From: Komagataeibacter xylinus
GTDB taxonomy: Bacteria; Pseudomonadota; Alphaproteobacteria; Acetobacterales; Acetobacteraceae
Assembly: GCF_031081985.1 (NCBI RefSeq)
Contig: NZ_JARWSK010000002.1
Coordinates: 310,001-374,000, forward strand
DNA length: 64,000 bases
Reading direction: 5' to 3'
The notes under the pieces are model-generated. The model had not been told where the DNA came from, searched no databases, and saw only the letters and a list, made by a program, of their open reading frames with translations. The position numbers and the translations under genes were made by a program. Below, in pieces: positions 9,786-18,062 of this stretch (position 1 is its first letter; each line of letters starts with the position of its first letter).

Positions 9786-9865
9786 AAAAGTTTTTGGGTG
9801 CCGCCTTTTTTAAAAAAGGCGGCATTCTTCGAAGCTTTTTGAAAAAAGCTTCACCAAAAACTTTT
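9786..9865 (+). repeat. Cloverleaf repeat, full copy 3
   Basis: Canonical copy with outer arms AAAAGTTTTTGG / CCAAAAACTTTT, hairpin I GCCGCC...GGCGGC and hairpin II GAAGCTTTTT...AAAAAGCTTC. It fills the gap between the convergent NUDIX and MTHFR genes, 24 and 15 bases from their stops. Confidence 0.92.
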
Positions 9866-9880
9866 CCTTTTATCAATATT

Positions 9881-10633
9881 TCAGTTTGAAACGCCCTGAT
9901 CACGCCGCAGTGGCGTCAGGTAACGCTCAAGGTTGACGCGCAGCGGCATGAGATAGGTATTGCCGCCCGCGCGGGCCACGACATCCATCATCCGCCGGGC
10001 GAAGGTGATGTTGGCCTCGAGCGTGGGCTCGAACCCGTGGGGGAAGATGACGTGGTTTGTTGTCTCCCAATACGAGCGCGACTTTGGCCCAACCACGGGC
10101 GAGATACCCCAAAACACGTTTTCCCCATCCAGCCAGTTCATGCACAGGTCGAGCATGGGCAGGTCGAATATGGGCTGGGTGAAGAAGCCGATGGCACCGG
10201 CTTCCTTCTTGCGCGCAATGGCTTCCATTTCCTGATACGGCGCGCGGCGATACGGATCGAACGCGGCATAGACATCAAGATGCGGCGCCTCGCGGCGATA
10301 ACGCGCAATCACGCTCTCGCTGCTGTTGGGGTAGGTGCGGTGGCGCAGGTCCGATGGCGGGTCGCCCTTGACCACCAGCACTTCGCGCAGGTCAGGATCA
10401 TCCACGCCCGGCAGGGGGGCGTCGGGCGCAATATCGATGGCGCGGATATGCGGCACCACGCGCGCAAAAACCGGGCGCACCAGACGCGCCGCCTCCCAAC
10501 TGCGCAGCGGAAAGCGCAGCAGGTCGGGGATATTGATCATCCCGGCATCAGGGAACAGCCGGGCGACTTCATTGGCATCACGCAGCAGGGTTTCCGCATC
10601 CCGCGGGATCAGTTCAACGGAGGTCAGGGTCAT
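9881..10633 (-). CDS. Methylenetetrahydrofolate reductase family protein
   Basis: 250 residues, somewhat shorter than E. coli MetF (about 296). The segments SVELIPRD at the N-terminus, [38 protein letters not shown] and the C-terminal [13 protein letters not shown] follow the MTHFR TIM-barrel order, in particular FFTQPIFD near the folate site. The family reduces 5,10-methylene-THF to 5-methyl-THF with a flavin, supplying methionine synthesis. Its start overlaps the folD stop (ATGA at 10630-10633), so the dehydrogenase/cyclohydrolase and this reductase, which compete for the same substrate, are translated from one message. The shortened N-terminus leaves the exact reaction to be shown. Confidence 0.8.
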   Translation of the reverse strand: MTLTSVELIPRDAETLLRDANEVARLFPDAGMINIPDLLRFPLRSWEAARLVRPVFARVVPHIRAIDIAPDAPLPGVDDPDLREVLVVKGDPPSDLRHRTYPNSSESVIARYRREAPHLDVYAAFDPYRRAPYQEMEAIARKKEAGAIGFFTQPIFDLPMLDLCMNWLDGENVFWGISPVVGPKSRSYWETTNHVIFPHGFEPTLEANITFARRMMDVVARAGGNTYLMPLRVNLERYLTPLRRDQGVSN

Positions 10634-11547
10634 GAACGTGCCTGCCCCGTTACGATCAGGCGGGCGGCATCAAGGGTGTTGCGCAGCAGGCAGGCAATGG
10701 TCATCGGCCCCACGCCACCGGGCACGGGCGTAATCAGGCCCGCGCGTTCAACAGCCTCGTCAAACTTTACATCGCCCACAAGCCGCGTCTTGCCCGAAGG
10801 CAGCGTGATGCGTGAAATGCCAACATCGATCACCGTAGCACCGGGCTTGATCCAGTCGCCGCGCACCAGTTCGCGCACGCCGGTCGCCACCACCACGATA
10901 TCGGCCTGCCGGGCCAGGGCCGCCGTATCGCGCGTGTTGATATGCGCCACGGTAACGGTGCAGCCCTCCTGCAGCAGCAGTTCGGCCATGGGGCGGCCCA
11001 CGAGGTTCGAGGCCCCGATCACCAGCGCGTCCTTGCCGCGCATGTCGCCCACGTAATGACGCAGCAGCAGCAGGCAGCCCAGCGGCGTGCACGGCACGAT
11101 GCCCGGCAGCCCCAGCGCCAGCCGGCCCGCATTGACCACGCCCAGCCCGTCCACGTCCTTTTCAGGCGCAATGGCGTTGGTCACGGCCACGGGGTCAAGC
11201 CCCGCAGGCAGGGGCAACTGCACGAGGATGCCGTGGATCTCGGGATCGACATTGAGCCGCGCGATCAGGCTGAGCAGTTCCTCCTGCGCGGTGGTGGCGG
11301 GCAGCATGTGCATGAACGAGCGCATGCCCGCGCGATGGGTCTGGAGCGCCTTGTTGCGCACATAGACCTCGCTTGCGGGGTCATTGCCCACCAGCACCAC
11401 GGCAAGGCCGGGGGTGACGTGATGCTTTTCATAAAAAGCGCTGACATCGGCCGCGATATCCTGTGTAAGGCGGGCGGCGAAACCCTTGCCATCAATCAGG
11501 CGCGCGCGAGACGACCCCTGGGCATCGGATAGTGCTGGACCGGTCAT
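10630..11547 (-). CDS. folD: Bifunctional methylenetetrahydrofolate dehydrogenase / methenyltetrahydrofolate cyclohydrolase
   Basis: 305 residues from the ATG at 11547, which has GGAGG five to nine bases upstream; an adjacent ATG at 11550 is the alternative. FolD interconverts methylene-, methenyl- and 10-formyl-THF using NADP. Seen: [14 protein letters not shown] (YxxxK with the catalytic Lys), [29 protein letters not shown], and the Rossmann element [17 protein letters not shown], then [15 protein letters not shown]. It is the first gene of a two-gene operon with the MTHFR family protein. A strong GC-rich inverted repeat lies in its upstream region. Confidence 0.95.
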   Translation of the reverse strand: MTGPALSDAQGSSRARLIDGKGFAARLTQDIAADVSAFYEKHHVTPGLAVVLVGNDPASEVYVRNKALQTHRAGMRSFMHMLPATTAQEELLSLIARLNVDPEIHGILVQLPLPAGLDPVAVTNAIAPEKDVDGLGVVNAGRLALGLPGIVPCTPLGCLLLLRHYVGDMRGKDALVIGASNLVGRPMAELLLQEGCTVTVAHINTRDTAALARQADIVVVATGVRELVRGDWIKPGATVIDVGISRITLPSGKTRLVGDVKFDEAVERAGLITPVPGGVGPMTIACLLRNTLDAARLIVTGQARS

Positions 11548-11670
11548 CATCCCCTCCGGAAACGAACATGTATGCGTGCAGATACGGCAAGAAGCCCTGC
11601 CACGACAATCAGGGTGAGCCGTTTTTTTAAGGAAACGGGGGGAAAGCCGCCCCTTTTCCGTGCCACAACC

Positions 11671-11696
11671 GCCTGCCTGCCCGGGAGCAGGCAGGC
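11671..11696. other. Perfect GC-rich inverted repeat upstream of folD
   Basis: GCCTGCCTGC and GCAGGCAGGC form a perfect 10-bp stem around a 6-base loop. There is no T-run on either side, so it is not a standard terminator; it sits between the divergent folD and monooxygenase genes. Confidence 0.6.
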
Positions 11697-11775
11697 ACAC
11701 TCCGGCTGCGTCCGGCGTTAACGTGGTGGCATCCGTTCATTATGGCCTGACACGTCCTTTCCTTTGGATCAAACC

Positions 11776-13275
11776 ATGTCGAAGCCCGTCCTTGTTAGCG
11801 GTGCGGGGCCTGTCGGCCTGATCATGGCCGCCGAACTGGCCCGCTACGGCACGCCTGTCAGGGTTATTGACAGGCTGTCGGCCCGCACCACCCAGTCCCG
11901 CGCCCTGGCCATCTGGCCCCGGACACTGGAACTGCTTGATGCAGCCGGCTGTGCCGATGCGTTTATGGCCACCGGGCTGCGTGCGGATGCCGTGAGCATT
12001 CATGCTGGCAACACGACATTGGCCCGGATTCCGTTCGGCACGATCGCATCTTCCTTCAATTACCTGCTGATGATTCCGCAATCGGAAACCGAGCGGCTGC
12101 TGGAAGACCATCTCGGGACTTTTGGCCATACTGTCGAACGCGGGACCGAACTGACCGACTTCGTTGAGAGGGATGACGGTGTGTCCTGCACGCTCAGGCA
12201 TGCGGGCGGCAGGATCGAGACCGTGGAAGCAGCATGGCTCATCGGGTGCGATGGGGCGCATTCCCTTGTGCGCAGCAGGCTGGGTCTGGCATTTGCGGGG
12301 GACACGCTGCCCATGGGTTTTGTCATTGCTGACGTGCACGTGGCGGGCCTTGCGATCCCGCCTGACGAACCGGCAATTTTCTGGCACCCGGACGGCGCTG
12401 TCATGTTCTTTCCAATATCGCGGGGCCATTACCGTATCATCGCCGATCTGGGGCCGGTTGCATTGCATAGGCCTGACCTTGGGGAAATGCAGGCAATTGT
12501 TGACCGGCGGGGACCGGGTGGGGTCATCCTGTCCGATCCGGTGTGGCTGTCGGATTTCGGGGTTAATGAACGCAGGGTCAGGGATTACCGCAGGGGCCAT
12601 GTGTTTCTGGCTGGTGATGCGGCCCATATCCATAGCCCTGCCGGTGGTCAGGGTATGAACATGGGCATGCAGGATGCCTTCAATCTTGCGTGGAAGCTGG
12701 CCCTTGTCGAGCGGCAGGACGCCAGCCCGCGCCTGCTGGACAGCTACAGTAGCGAACGCAGCGGCGTTGCGCGGCAGATCCTGTCGGATTCCAGCCGCAT
12801 GACCAGAATTGTCCTGCTCAGAAGCCATCTGGCGCAGAGGGTGCGCAACTTCATTGTAAAGCAGGGCTTTCGCATTCCCGTGGTCCGCCGTGCCATTGCC
12901 AATCGGCTTTCCGGAATTCTGATCGGCTACCCGGACAGCCCCCTCAACATGGGTTCAGCCCGGGGGCTGCGTGGCCCCGGGCCGGGGCAGCGACTGGTTT
13001 CGCGATGCAGTTCCAAACAAGGCAATAGGCCGCCCCGCTTTGTGCTTGCGGCCAGGGACAGCGCCGAAGCGCGGGCCATGATCGCACGCCATCCAGCCCT
13101 GCTGATGCCCGAACCATGCCTGCCACCGAATGAAAACGGTATCTGGCTGATACGACCTGATGGCTATGTCGCTGCTGCTGCAAAATGTGGGAACTGGACG
13201 GTCATCGACATGGCCCTGAAGAATATGGCAGGCAGTCAAAACATCAGGACTTATGATGAGATTGAAAGACATTGA
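11776..13275 (+). CDS. FAD-dependent aromatic-type monooxygenase
   Basis: 499 residues from the ATG at 11776; a TTG twelve bases earlier is possible and no clear Shine-Dalgarno is seen. The N-terminal dinucleotide-binding motif reads VLVSGAGPVGLIMAAELARYG, the DG motif region reads WLIGCDGAHSLVR, and the GD motif reads VFLAGDAAHIHSPAGGQGMN followed by DAFNLAWKLA, the pattern of the PheA/TfdB (p-hydroxybenzoate hydroxylase-like) family that hydroxylates aromatic or polyketide rings using NAD(P)H and O2. The C-terminal thioredoxin-like part is present but short. Substrate unknown. Codon choice and GC are visibly lower than in the flanking folD and degP-type genes, consistent with acquisition. 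Confidence 0.88.
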   Translation: MSKPVLVSGAGPVGLIMAAELARYGTPVRVIDRLSARTTQSRALAIWPRTLELLDAAGCADAFMATGLRADAVSIHAGNTTLARIPFGTIASSFNYLLMIPQSETERLLEDHLGTFGHTVERGTELTDFVERDDGVSCTLRHAGGRIETVEAAWLIGCDGAHSLVRSRLGLAFAGDTLPMGFVIADVHVAGLAIPPDEPAIFWHPDGAVMFFPISRGHYRIIADLGPVALHRPDLGEMQAIVDRRGPGGVILSDPVWLSDFGVNERRVRDYRRGHVFLAGDAAHIHSPAGGQGMNMGMQDAFNLAWKLALVERQDASPRLLDSYSSERSGVARQILSDSSRMTRIVLLRSHLAQRVRNFIVKQGFRIPVVRRAIANRLSGILIGYPDSPLNMGSARGLRGPGPGQRLVSRCSSKQGNRPPRFVLAARDSAEARAMIARHPALLMPEPCLPPNENGIWLIRPDGYVAAAAKCGNWTVIDMALKNMAGSQNIRTYDEIERH

Positions 13276-13642
13276 TGGTGCCCGGTTATGAAACCGGACG
13301 GACGGTATTCGCCTCTTATTGGTCGTTTTCGTCATTCAATAAGCGTCTACGAAGCGGACATGACGAGGATTGGCCTCGCCCATGGTTGGTCGTAGTTGTC
13401 TATGCTGCGATAGGCTCGTGCCCGTTTTGCAACGAAAATCAACAAAATCAGATTATAATCACATATGGACAAGTTCATATAATTGGTAACGTGACGATAG
13501 ATAGTGCTGTGCCTGTCTCTGTTATCAGTCTGAAGAACCATAACCACACATCTGGGAAGGAAGGAGCGCCAACATCTGTTCCTCAATGCTCGTGTTTGGT
13601 GTTATGTATCAGGTATCTTTAACGCTAAGAGACTGATTTATA
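13276..13642. other. Gene-free stretch between monooxygenase and AT-rich orphan gene
   Basis: A 6-bp perfect hairpin CCGGTT-ATGA-AACCGG (13282-13297) follows the monooxygenase stop and contains the left copy of an 11-bp direct repeat (13289-13299). GC falls steeply from left to right. Short frames on both strands (for example 13272-13622 on plus) lack a start signal and family features, so no gene is called. Confidence 0.5.
13289..13299 (+). repeat. 11-bp direct repeat, left copy
   Basis: TGAAACCGGAC, repeated exactly at 14614-14624. The two copies bracket the AT-rich segment that holds the orphan gene. Confidence 0.5.
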
Positions 13643-14383
13643 ATGCCACTTTATGATTTATTCGAGCATACACAATACATCCCTGTATATCTACCACCCG
13701 CTCCAGAAGGTAATTTATGGTCAGTTGTGAAAACATTTGGCCCAAGTATTATTGCGGGCTCAATTGCAATTATGGCATATCGTTTATCACGAGAACAAAA
13801 AGGCATTGCGGAGACTCAAAAAGAAATTGCCGCCAATAAATACAATTTGGATTTATTTGATAAGCGATATGACATTTTTGAGAGTCTATCTGATGTAAAT
13901 GATATTATTTGTACAATACATATACAAGATTACAGCAATGAATCATTTTTAAATTATGATAGCGGTCACAAATCAGAAGAAGAATTAGTTTCGGAACAAA
14001 TTGATCTTATTTCATCTATAATTCGTTTGTCAGCCTTAAAAGAAAAAAAAGTCATTAAAAACCTTAAAAAAGCATTAAAAATATATAACAGCATAGATGA
14101 AGAAAAAATGAAATTATTATTCGAAGAAATAGATATGATAGTAAAATATTTAAATGAAATATATAATAAATACAAATGCGACAAAAATACAATAATGAAT
14201 AATTTACAGCATAATCTTAATTATGAGTTAAGACACCTTACTATGTATGGTAACGAAATTGATGAAATTCTTGTTAAAGCAGTCGTGTCAGCAAAAAACA
14301 TTAAAGAATATTTTTTAATTATTTACAATGGGATGGATATAGATTTATGTATTGCGAAAAATGCTTACATCGAGAACAAATAG
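13643..14383 (+). CDS. AT-rich orphan: membrane-anchored coiled-coil protein of unknown function
   Basis: 246 residues. I do not recognise a named family. Residues 1-30 include a Pro-rich segment (VYLPPAPEG); residues about 31-47 (FGPSIIAGSIAIMAYRL) are a likely transmembrane helix; then comes a charged amphipathic stretch (EQKGIAETQKEIAANKYN, LDLFDKRYDIFESL) that resembles the helix following the membrane segment in many small uncharacterised bacterial membrane proteins. The remainder is Lys/Glu/Ile/Asn-rich and helical. Base composition is strikingly AT-rich (long runs of AAA, ATT, TTA codons) in a GC-rich chromosome, so recent horizontal acquisition is likely. Start ATG at 13643 has only a weak AAGAG upstream. 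A terminator follows. Single-gene cargo such as a defence or toxin-type protein is possible but unproven. Confidence 0.75.
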   Translation: MPLYDLFEHTQYIPVYLPPAPEGNLWSVVKTFGPSIIAGSIAIMAYRLSREQKGIAETQKEIAANKYNLDLFDKRYDIFESLSDVNDIICTIHIQDYSNESFLNYDSGHKSEEELVSEQIDLISSIIRLSALKEKKVIKNLKKALKIYNSIDEEKMKLLFEEIDMIVKYLNEIYNKYKCDKNTIMNNLQHNLNYELRHLTMYGNEIDEILVKAVVSAKNIKEYFLIIYNGMDIDLCIAKNAYIENK

Positions 14384-14473
14384 AGAGTTTATAATCAATG
14401 ATCTTGCCAGATCGAGGAACTATTGATTGAAGAGCCTCCCTCGTGATTTTGGGGATTGGGTGTTTTGATTGAT

Positions 14474-14494
14474 GGCTCCTGAGCCGTTTTTTTT
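14474..14494 (+). terminator. Terminator downstream of the AT-rich orphan gene
   Basis: GGCTCCTGAGCC hairpin followed by a G and eight T residues, 90 bases after the stop codon. The loop is tight, so efficiency is uncertain. Confidence 0.6.
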
Positions 14495-14613
14495 GCACTG
14501 CGTTTTGAGCAGATTGAGAGTTATCATTCGCTAGATTGCTACGCTGCGGCGTTAATTCCCTCCAGAACGAAGAAGCGGCGTCGAACGGATGCCTGTTTTC
14601 CTATGGTATAATT

Positions 14614-14624
14614 TGAAACCGGAC
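14614..14624 (+). repeat. 11-bp direct repeat, right copy
   Basis: TGAAACCGGAC, identical to 13289-13299; the copies are 1.3 kb apart on either side of the AT-rich gene. Confidence 0.5.
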
Positions 14625-14673
14625 CTTCTGTTTACCCCCCCAAACAGTCATAACCCCATCCGTCCCCGCCCTC

Positions 14674-14705
14674 AAAAAAAAGGCCGGGACAGAACTGCCC
14701 CGGCC
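14674..14705 (-). terminator. Rho-independent terminator of the Do-like protease gene
   Basis: Minus strand: GGCCGGG stem with CCCGGCC around a ten-base loop, then eight T residues. It begins 29 bases after the stop codon. Confidence 0.88.
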
Positions 14706-14734
14706 CCATATCAATCCGTTCAGTTCACCCGATC

Positions 14735-16309
14735 TTACTGATCGTCATCATCCCCCGTCGATGCATCGTTATCATCAGCATTGGGGCTGACCGCCACGAA
14801 CACGCTCTGCCCGTTGCGCACCACGCGCAGCAGCACCGAGTGGTTGGCCTGGAACGCCTGCCTTATGGCCGAGACAGTGGCGCGCGGGTTTTCAACCGGC
14901 ACTTCACCCACTGCCTGAATGACGTCACCGGCATGGATACCGGCCTGCTCGGCGGGCGAGCCGGGCTGCACGTCACTCACCACCACGCCGCGCACGCTTT
15001 CCTCCAGCCCGAGCTGCTGCCGCAGGTCAGGCGTAAGAGGCGCAAGGGTTACGCCGAGTTTCGGGCCTTTGTCAGCATCATGCGTGCTGTCGCCCACCGT
15101 GCCATCGGCCGTGCTGCCCTTGCCCAGGCTTGAAATCAGCACGGTTGCCGTCTGCGGCTTGTTGTTACGCAGGTAGGCAATCGACGCCTTGGTGCCGGGC
15201 GTGATGGAAGCCACATTGACCGCCAGCGTATGCGGCGTATCGATATTCTGCCCGTTGAGCTGGGTCACCACGTCGCCTGCCTTGAGGCCCGCCTTCTCGG
15301 CCGGGCTGCCCACGCTCACACTGGCCACCAGCGCCCCGGTGGCAGGCGCTCCCGTGGCCGAGGGTTTCATGCCCAGCGCACTGGCCATGGACGGCGTGAT
15401 TTCCTGCGCCGTTACCCCCAGATAGCCGCGCGTGACGTGGCCGGTCTTTTCAAGCTGCTCGACAATGTTCTTCACGGTATCGGACGGAATGGCGAAGCCA
15501 ATGCCGATCGACCCGCCCGAAGGCGAGAGGATGGCGGTATTCACCCCCACCACCTTGCCATCCTGCGTGAACAGCGGGCCGCCGGAATTGCCGCGATTGA
15601 TGGGCGCATCGACCTGAATGAAGGAATCATACGGCCCATCGCCAATGTCACGTCCGCGCGCGGAGACGATGCCGGCCGTCACCGTGCCGCCAAGGCCGTA
15701 CGGGTTGCCCACGGCCACCACCCATTCACCCGGCTCGACCTTGTCGGAATCACCAAGTTCGATAAAGCGCAGCTTGCCCGAGGGCGAGACCTTGAGCAGG
15801 GCGATATCGGTCTTTGAATCACGGCCCACGATCTTGGCGGGCAGCGCCGTGCCATCATCAAGCGTGACCGTGACCTTGGTCGCACCCTTGACCACATGGT
15901 TGTTGGTCACGACGTAGCCATCGGGCGAGATGACGAAGCCCGAGCCACGCGCCTCAACCGTGCGATGCGCCTGCTGCGGCATCATCTGGAAAGGGAACGG
16001 GAACGGAAAGCCACCCGGCATGCCGCCACCGCCGCCCATTTCCTCGCCCGTGTCAGCATCCTTGATGCGGGCCGTGATCGAGACCACCGCCGGTTTGACC
16101 TGCTTGACCAGATTGACGAAGTTGGGCAGCTGCTGGATCTGGGTATCGGGGTGGATGACCCCGGTTTCATCGGCCCGCGCCACAGGCGCGCAGACCAGAC
16201 CCGCCCCGGCAACCGTGCTGGCCACCAGCGAGGCCAGCAACCGCGTGCGAAACCGGCGGGAGGAAAGGGTGTTCGACCTTACTACGTCTGACATGGCATC
16301 CCTGAGCAT
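14735..16309 (-). CDS. Periplasmic Do-like serine protease/chaperone (DegP/HtrA family)
   Basis: 524 residues from the ATG at 16309 (AGGA five bases upstream; an ATG at 16294 is the alternative). An Arg-rich n-region, the hydrophobic LLASLVASTVAGAGLV and APVARA-DE form a signal peptide. The trypsin-like domain shows the His of TNNHVVKG, the Asp of DSKTDIALLKV and the Ser of NRGNSGGPLF. Two PDZ domains follow (around GYLGVTAQEI and LGVTLAPLTP). A Gly/Met/Pro/Phe-rich loop before the His corresponds to the flexible LA loop. HtrA proteins degrade or refold misfolded envelope proteins. It acts alone here; no sigma-E-type signal was identified. Confidence 0.93.
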   Translation of the reverse strand: MLRDAMSDVVRSNTLSSRRFRTRLLASLVASTVAGAGLVCAPVARADETGVIHPDTQIQQLPNFVNLVKQVKPAVVSITARIKDADTGEEMGGGGGMPGGFPFPFPFQMMPQQAHRTVEARGSGFVISPDGYVVTNNHVVKGATKVTVTLDDGTALPAKIVGRDSKTDIALLKVSPSGKLRFIELGDSDKVEPGEWVVAVGNPYGLGGTVTAGIVSARGRDIGDGPYDSFIQVDAPINRGNSGGPLFTQDGKVVGVNTAILSPSGGSIGIGFAIPSDTVKNIVEQLEKTGHVTRGYLGVTAQEITPSMASALGMKPSATGAPATGALVASVSVGSPAEKAGLKAGDVVTQLNGQNIDTPHTLAVNVASITPGTKASIAYLRNNKPQTATVLISSLGKGSTADGTVGDSTHDADKGPKLGVTLAPLTPDLRQQLGLEESVRGVVVSDVQPGSPAEQAGIHAGDVIQAVGEVPVENPRATVSAIRQAFQANHSVLLRVVRNGQSVFVAVSPNADDNDASTGDDDDQ

Positions 16310-16431
16310 GGAGGTCCTGCTGAAATCTCGAAACAACGGGGCGGGACTGGCCGCCTGAGCTTTACAGTCCCATTCCCTGCATTGTGCCGCAAGAGAGCCG
16401 ACCCGTGTTATACCGTTGCATGACAAATAGG

Positions 16432-16893
16432 TTAGGCGCGCCTGCGGGCAAAAAAATCTCGTAGCAACGCCCCGGCCTCACGCTCGCGCACGCCGCCCAC
16501 CGTCTCGGGCCGGTGCAGGCAGCGGGCTTGCGCAAACACCCGCGGGCCATGCTCCACGCCCCCGCCCTTGGGGTCATAGGCTCCGAACACAATCCGGCCG
16601 ATACGGAAATGCACCGCCGCCGCAGCACACATGGGGCATGGCTCGAGCGTGACATAAAGCGTGCAGTCAGCCAGGCGCTGGCCGCCACGCAGGCGGGTTG
16701 CAGCGCGCATGACCTGCATTTCGGCATGGGCAGAGGGATCATGCCATTCCTCCACCCGGTTGCCCGCGCGCGCAATCACCTGCCCCTGTGGCCCGGCAAG
16801 GGCGGCCCCCACCGGCACCTCGCCACGCAGCGACGCGGCCCGCGCCTCTGCCATCGCAATATCCATGAAATAAGCCGGAAGCGGACGTGTCAT
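16432..16893 (-). CDS. tadA: tRNA(adenine34) deaminase
   Basis: 153 residues from the ATG at 16893. The cytidine-deaminase fold motifs are complete: HAEMQ (zinc-ligand His and catalytic Glu) near residue 54 and PCPMCAAA (two zinc-ligand Cys) near 84, with EVPVGAAL before them. TadA converts A34 to inosine in tRNA-Arg(ACG) so that it reads CGN codons. The length matches the short essential TadA type. It lies upstream of the protease gene on the same strand with a 120-base gap that contains the protease leader. Confidence 0.9.
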   Translation of the reverse strand: MTRPLPAYFMDIAMAEARAASLRGEVPVGAALAGPQGQVIARAGNRVEEWHDPSAHAEMQVMRAATRLRGGQRLADCTLYVTLEPCPMCAAAAVHFRIGRIVFGAYDPKGGGVEHGPRVFAQARCLHRPETVGGVREREAGALLRDFFARRRA

Positions 16894-16995
16894 GCCCGCA
16901 TGATAGCCAGCCCTCCCGCTACGGGCCAGCACGCCGCACACGCACGCAGCTTTTTACTGGAGCGGGGCAACCCCGCACGCCCATGATGGTTAACC

Positions 16996-17029
16996 GGTCA
17001 GGGGACGGGCATGGCACCGACTCCTGACC
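16996..17029. other. Imperfect hairpin upstream of tadA
   Basis: GGTCAGG and CCTGACC form a 7-bp stem around a 20-base loop; no T-run follows. Possible leader structure for tadA or for the small reading frame to the right. Confidence 0.35.
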
Positions 17030-17108
17030 CATGAAAACAGGCCGGGCGCCTTCAGGCCTCCGCAACCAGACCGGAGGACAGGTCGCCCCACCAGCGGAGG
17101 GAATGGTC

Positions 17109-17231
17109 ATGCACACGCTTACGCTCATTCTGGCAACCGCCGCGATCGTGGCGGGCCTGGCCGCATCGAATGACCTGCACCCCGCCGCACGCCCTGCCGA
17201 GACCTGCCTGCTGACCTGTGCTCTGCGCTAA
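17109..17231 (+). CDS. Possible small exported peptide (40 residues)
   Basis: The frame has GGAGG eight bases before an ATG at 17109. The predicted peptide begins with a hydrophobic helix (MHTLTLILATAAIVAGLAAS) and ends with two cysteines (CLLTC). It may be a small secreted or membrane peptide. No family is recognised, and only the ribosome binding site and the hydrophobic N-terminus support it. Confidence 0.35.
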   Translation: MHTLTLILATAAIVAGLAASNDLHPAARPAETCLLTCALR

Positions 17232-17260
17232 GAGTTGTGCTTAACTAATTGCAAAAAAAT

Positions 17261-17337
17261 AAAATTTTTTGGTGAAGCTTTTTCAAAAAGCTTCAGGGAA
17301 CACCGCCTTTTTGAAAAAAGGCGGCACCCAAAAACTT
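17261..17337 (-). repeat. Cloverleaf repeat, full copy 4
   Basis: Inverse orientation: hairpin II (GAAGCTTTTT...AAAAAGCTTC) comes first, then hairpin I (CCGCC...GGCGG). The outer left arm has AAAATTTTTTGG instead of AAAAGTTTTTGG. It ends 20 bases from the stop of the histidine phosphatase gene. Confidence 0.88.
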
Positions 17338-17357
17338 TGATTCCATATGCCTGTCCT

Positions 17358-18029
17358 TCAGGGCAGCGGCAGGTCGTTCACGGTCACGATCCGCCACCCC
17401 TCCGGCAGGCGCTCGATCACGCTCAATGCCAGATTCTGGATGGAGAAATGTAGCGCCGTTTCGGGGTGAACCCGCAGGGCATGGGCCAGGGCGGCACGAA
17501 TGGCCCCCCCGTGGCTGACCACCACCATGTCCTGCCCCTCGTGCTCGGCGGCAAGGCGGTCAAGGCAGGCCCCCACGCGCGAGCACACCTGCACCATGCT
17601 TTCGCCCTGCGGCGGCAGTTCCGTTGCCCCCACCGACCAGAACGGATGCGCGGGCAGGCTCAGCTTATCGGGCAGCGTATCATGCGTAATGCCGTGCCAC
17701 TCGCCCATCGACTGTTCGGTCAGGTCGGGCTCCACGCACCAGTCATGCGGGCCGTAACCGGCCTTCTGGATGGCGCGCGCGGTATGCTGGGTACGTGACA
17801 GCGGCGAGGTAAACCACAAGGCGGGTTTTGGCAGGCGGCGGGCCAGCGTTTCATACATCTCGCGCTGCGCCACGAGGCTGTCGGGGCACAGCGGCACATC
17901 CATCGCGCCATACAGCCGCATGCGGGCATTGTGCTCCACCAGGGCATGGCGGATCAGCCAGAAGCGGGTCACGCCCTTCTCCAGTTGCGGGGTATCAAGA
18001 AAATTGCCGTGGTTGGTCTGTATCGTCAC
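17358..18029 (-). CDS. Histidine phosphatase (phosphoglycerate mutase-like) family protein
   Basis: 223 residues from a GTG start. The phosphohistidine site reads FWLIRHALVEHN, that is RHA where RHG is typical. The second catalytic region reads VVSHGGAIRAAL with the conserved His, and RTQHTARAI and EQSMGEWHG fit the superfamily. Members dephosphorylate sugar phosphates, cobalamin precursors or phosphoproteins; the substrate here is open. It is the last gene of the ftsK-rluA-PLP enzyme-phosphatase run, 33 bases after the PLP enzyme. Confidence 0.85.
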   Translation of the reverse strand: MTIQTNHGNFLDTPQLEKGVTRFWLIRHALVEHNARMRLYGAMDVPLCPDSLVAQREMYETLARRLPKPALWFTSPLSRTQHTARAIQKAGYGPHDWCVEPDLTEQSMGEWHGITHDTLPDKLSLPAHPFWSVGATELPPQGESMVQVCSRVGACLDRLAAEHEGQDMVVVSHGGAIRAALAHALRVHPETALHFSIQNLALSVIERLPEGWRIVTVNDLPLP

Positions 18030-18062
18030 GCCGGAAATCCATCATGGAAAAACAGGAAAAAG

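Larger units (their letters stand above)
14384..14734. other. Gene-free stretch downstream of the orphan gene
   Basis: It holds the orphan's terminator, the right copy of the 11-bp direct repeat, a short composition-normal patch (about 14510-14610) without a supportable gene, and the terminator of the protease gene on the other strand. Confidence 0.5.

Noticed and set aside
11548-11775. Folate riboswitch upstream of folD
   Set aside because: There is a strong hairpin at 11671, but no THF riboswitch core; those are known mainly from Firmicutes.
13272-13622. Reading frame after the FAD monooxygenase
   Set aside because: No Shine-Dalgarno, no recognisable domain, crosses a composition boundary, and a competing frame exists on the other strand.
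14510-14640. Remnant of a transposase C-terminus on the minus strand
   Set aside because: A short frame ending FFVLEGINAAA can be read, but it matches no transposase I know and lacks inverted terminal repeats.
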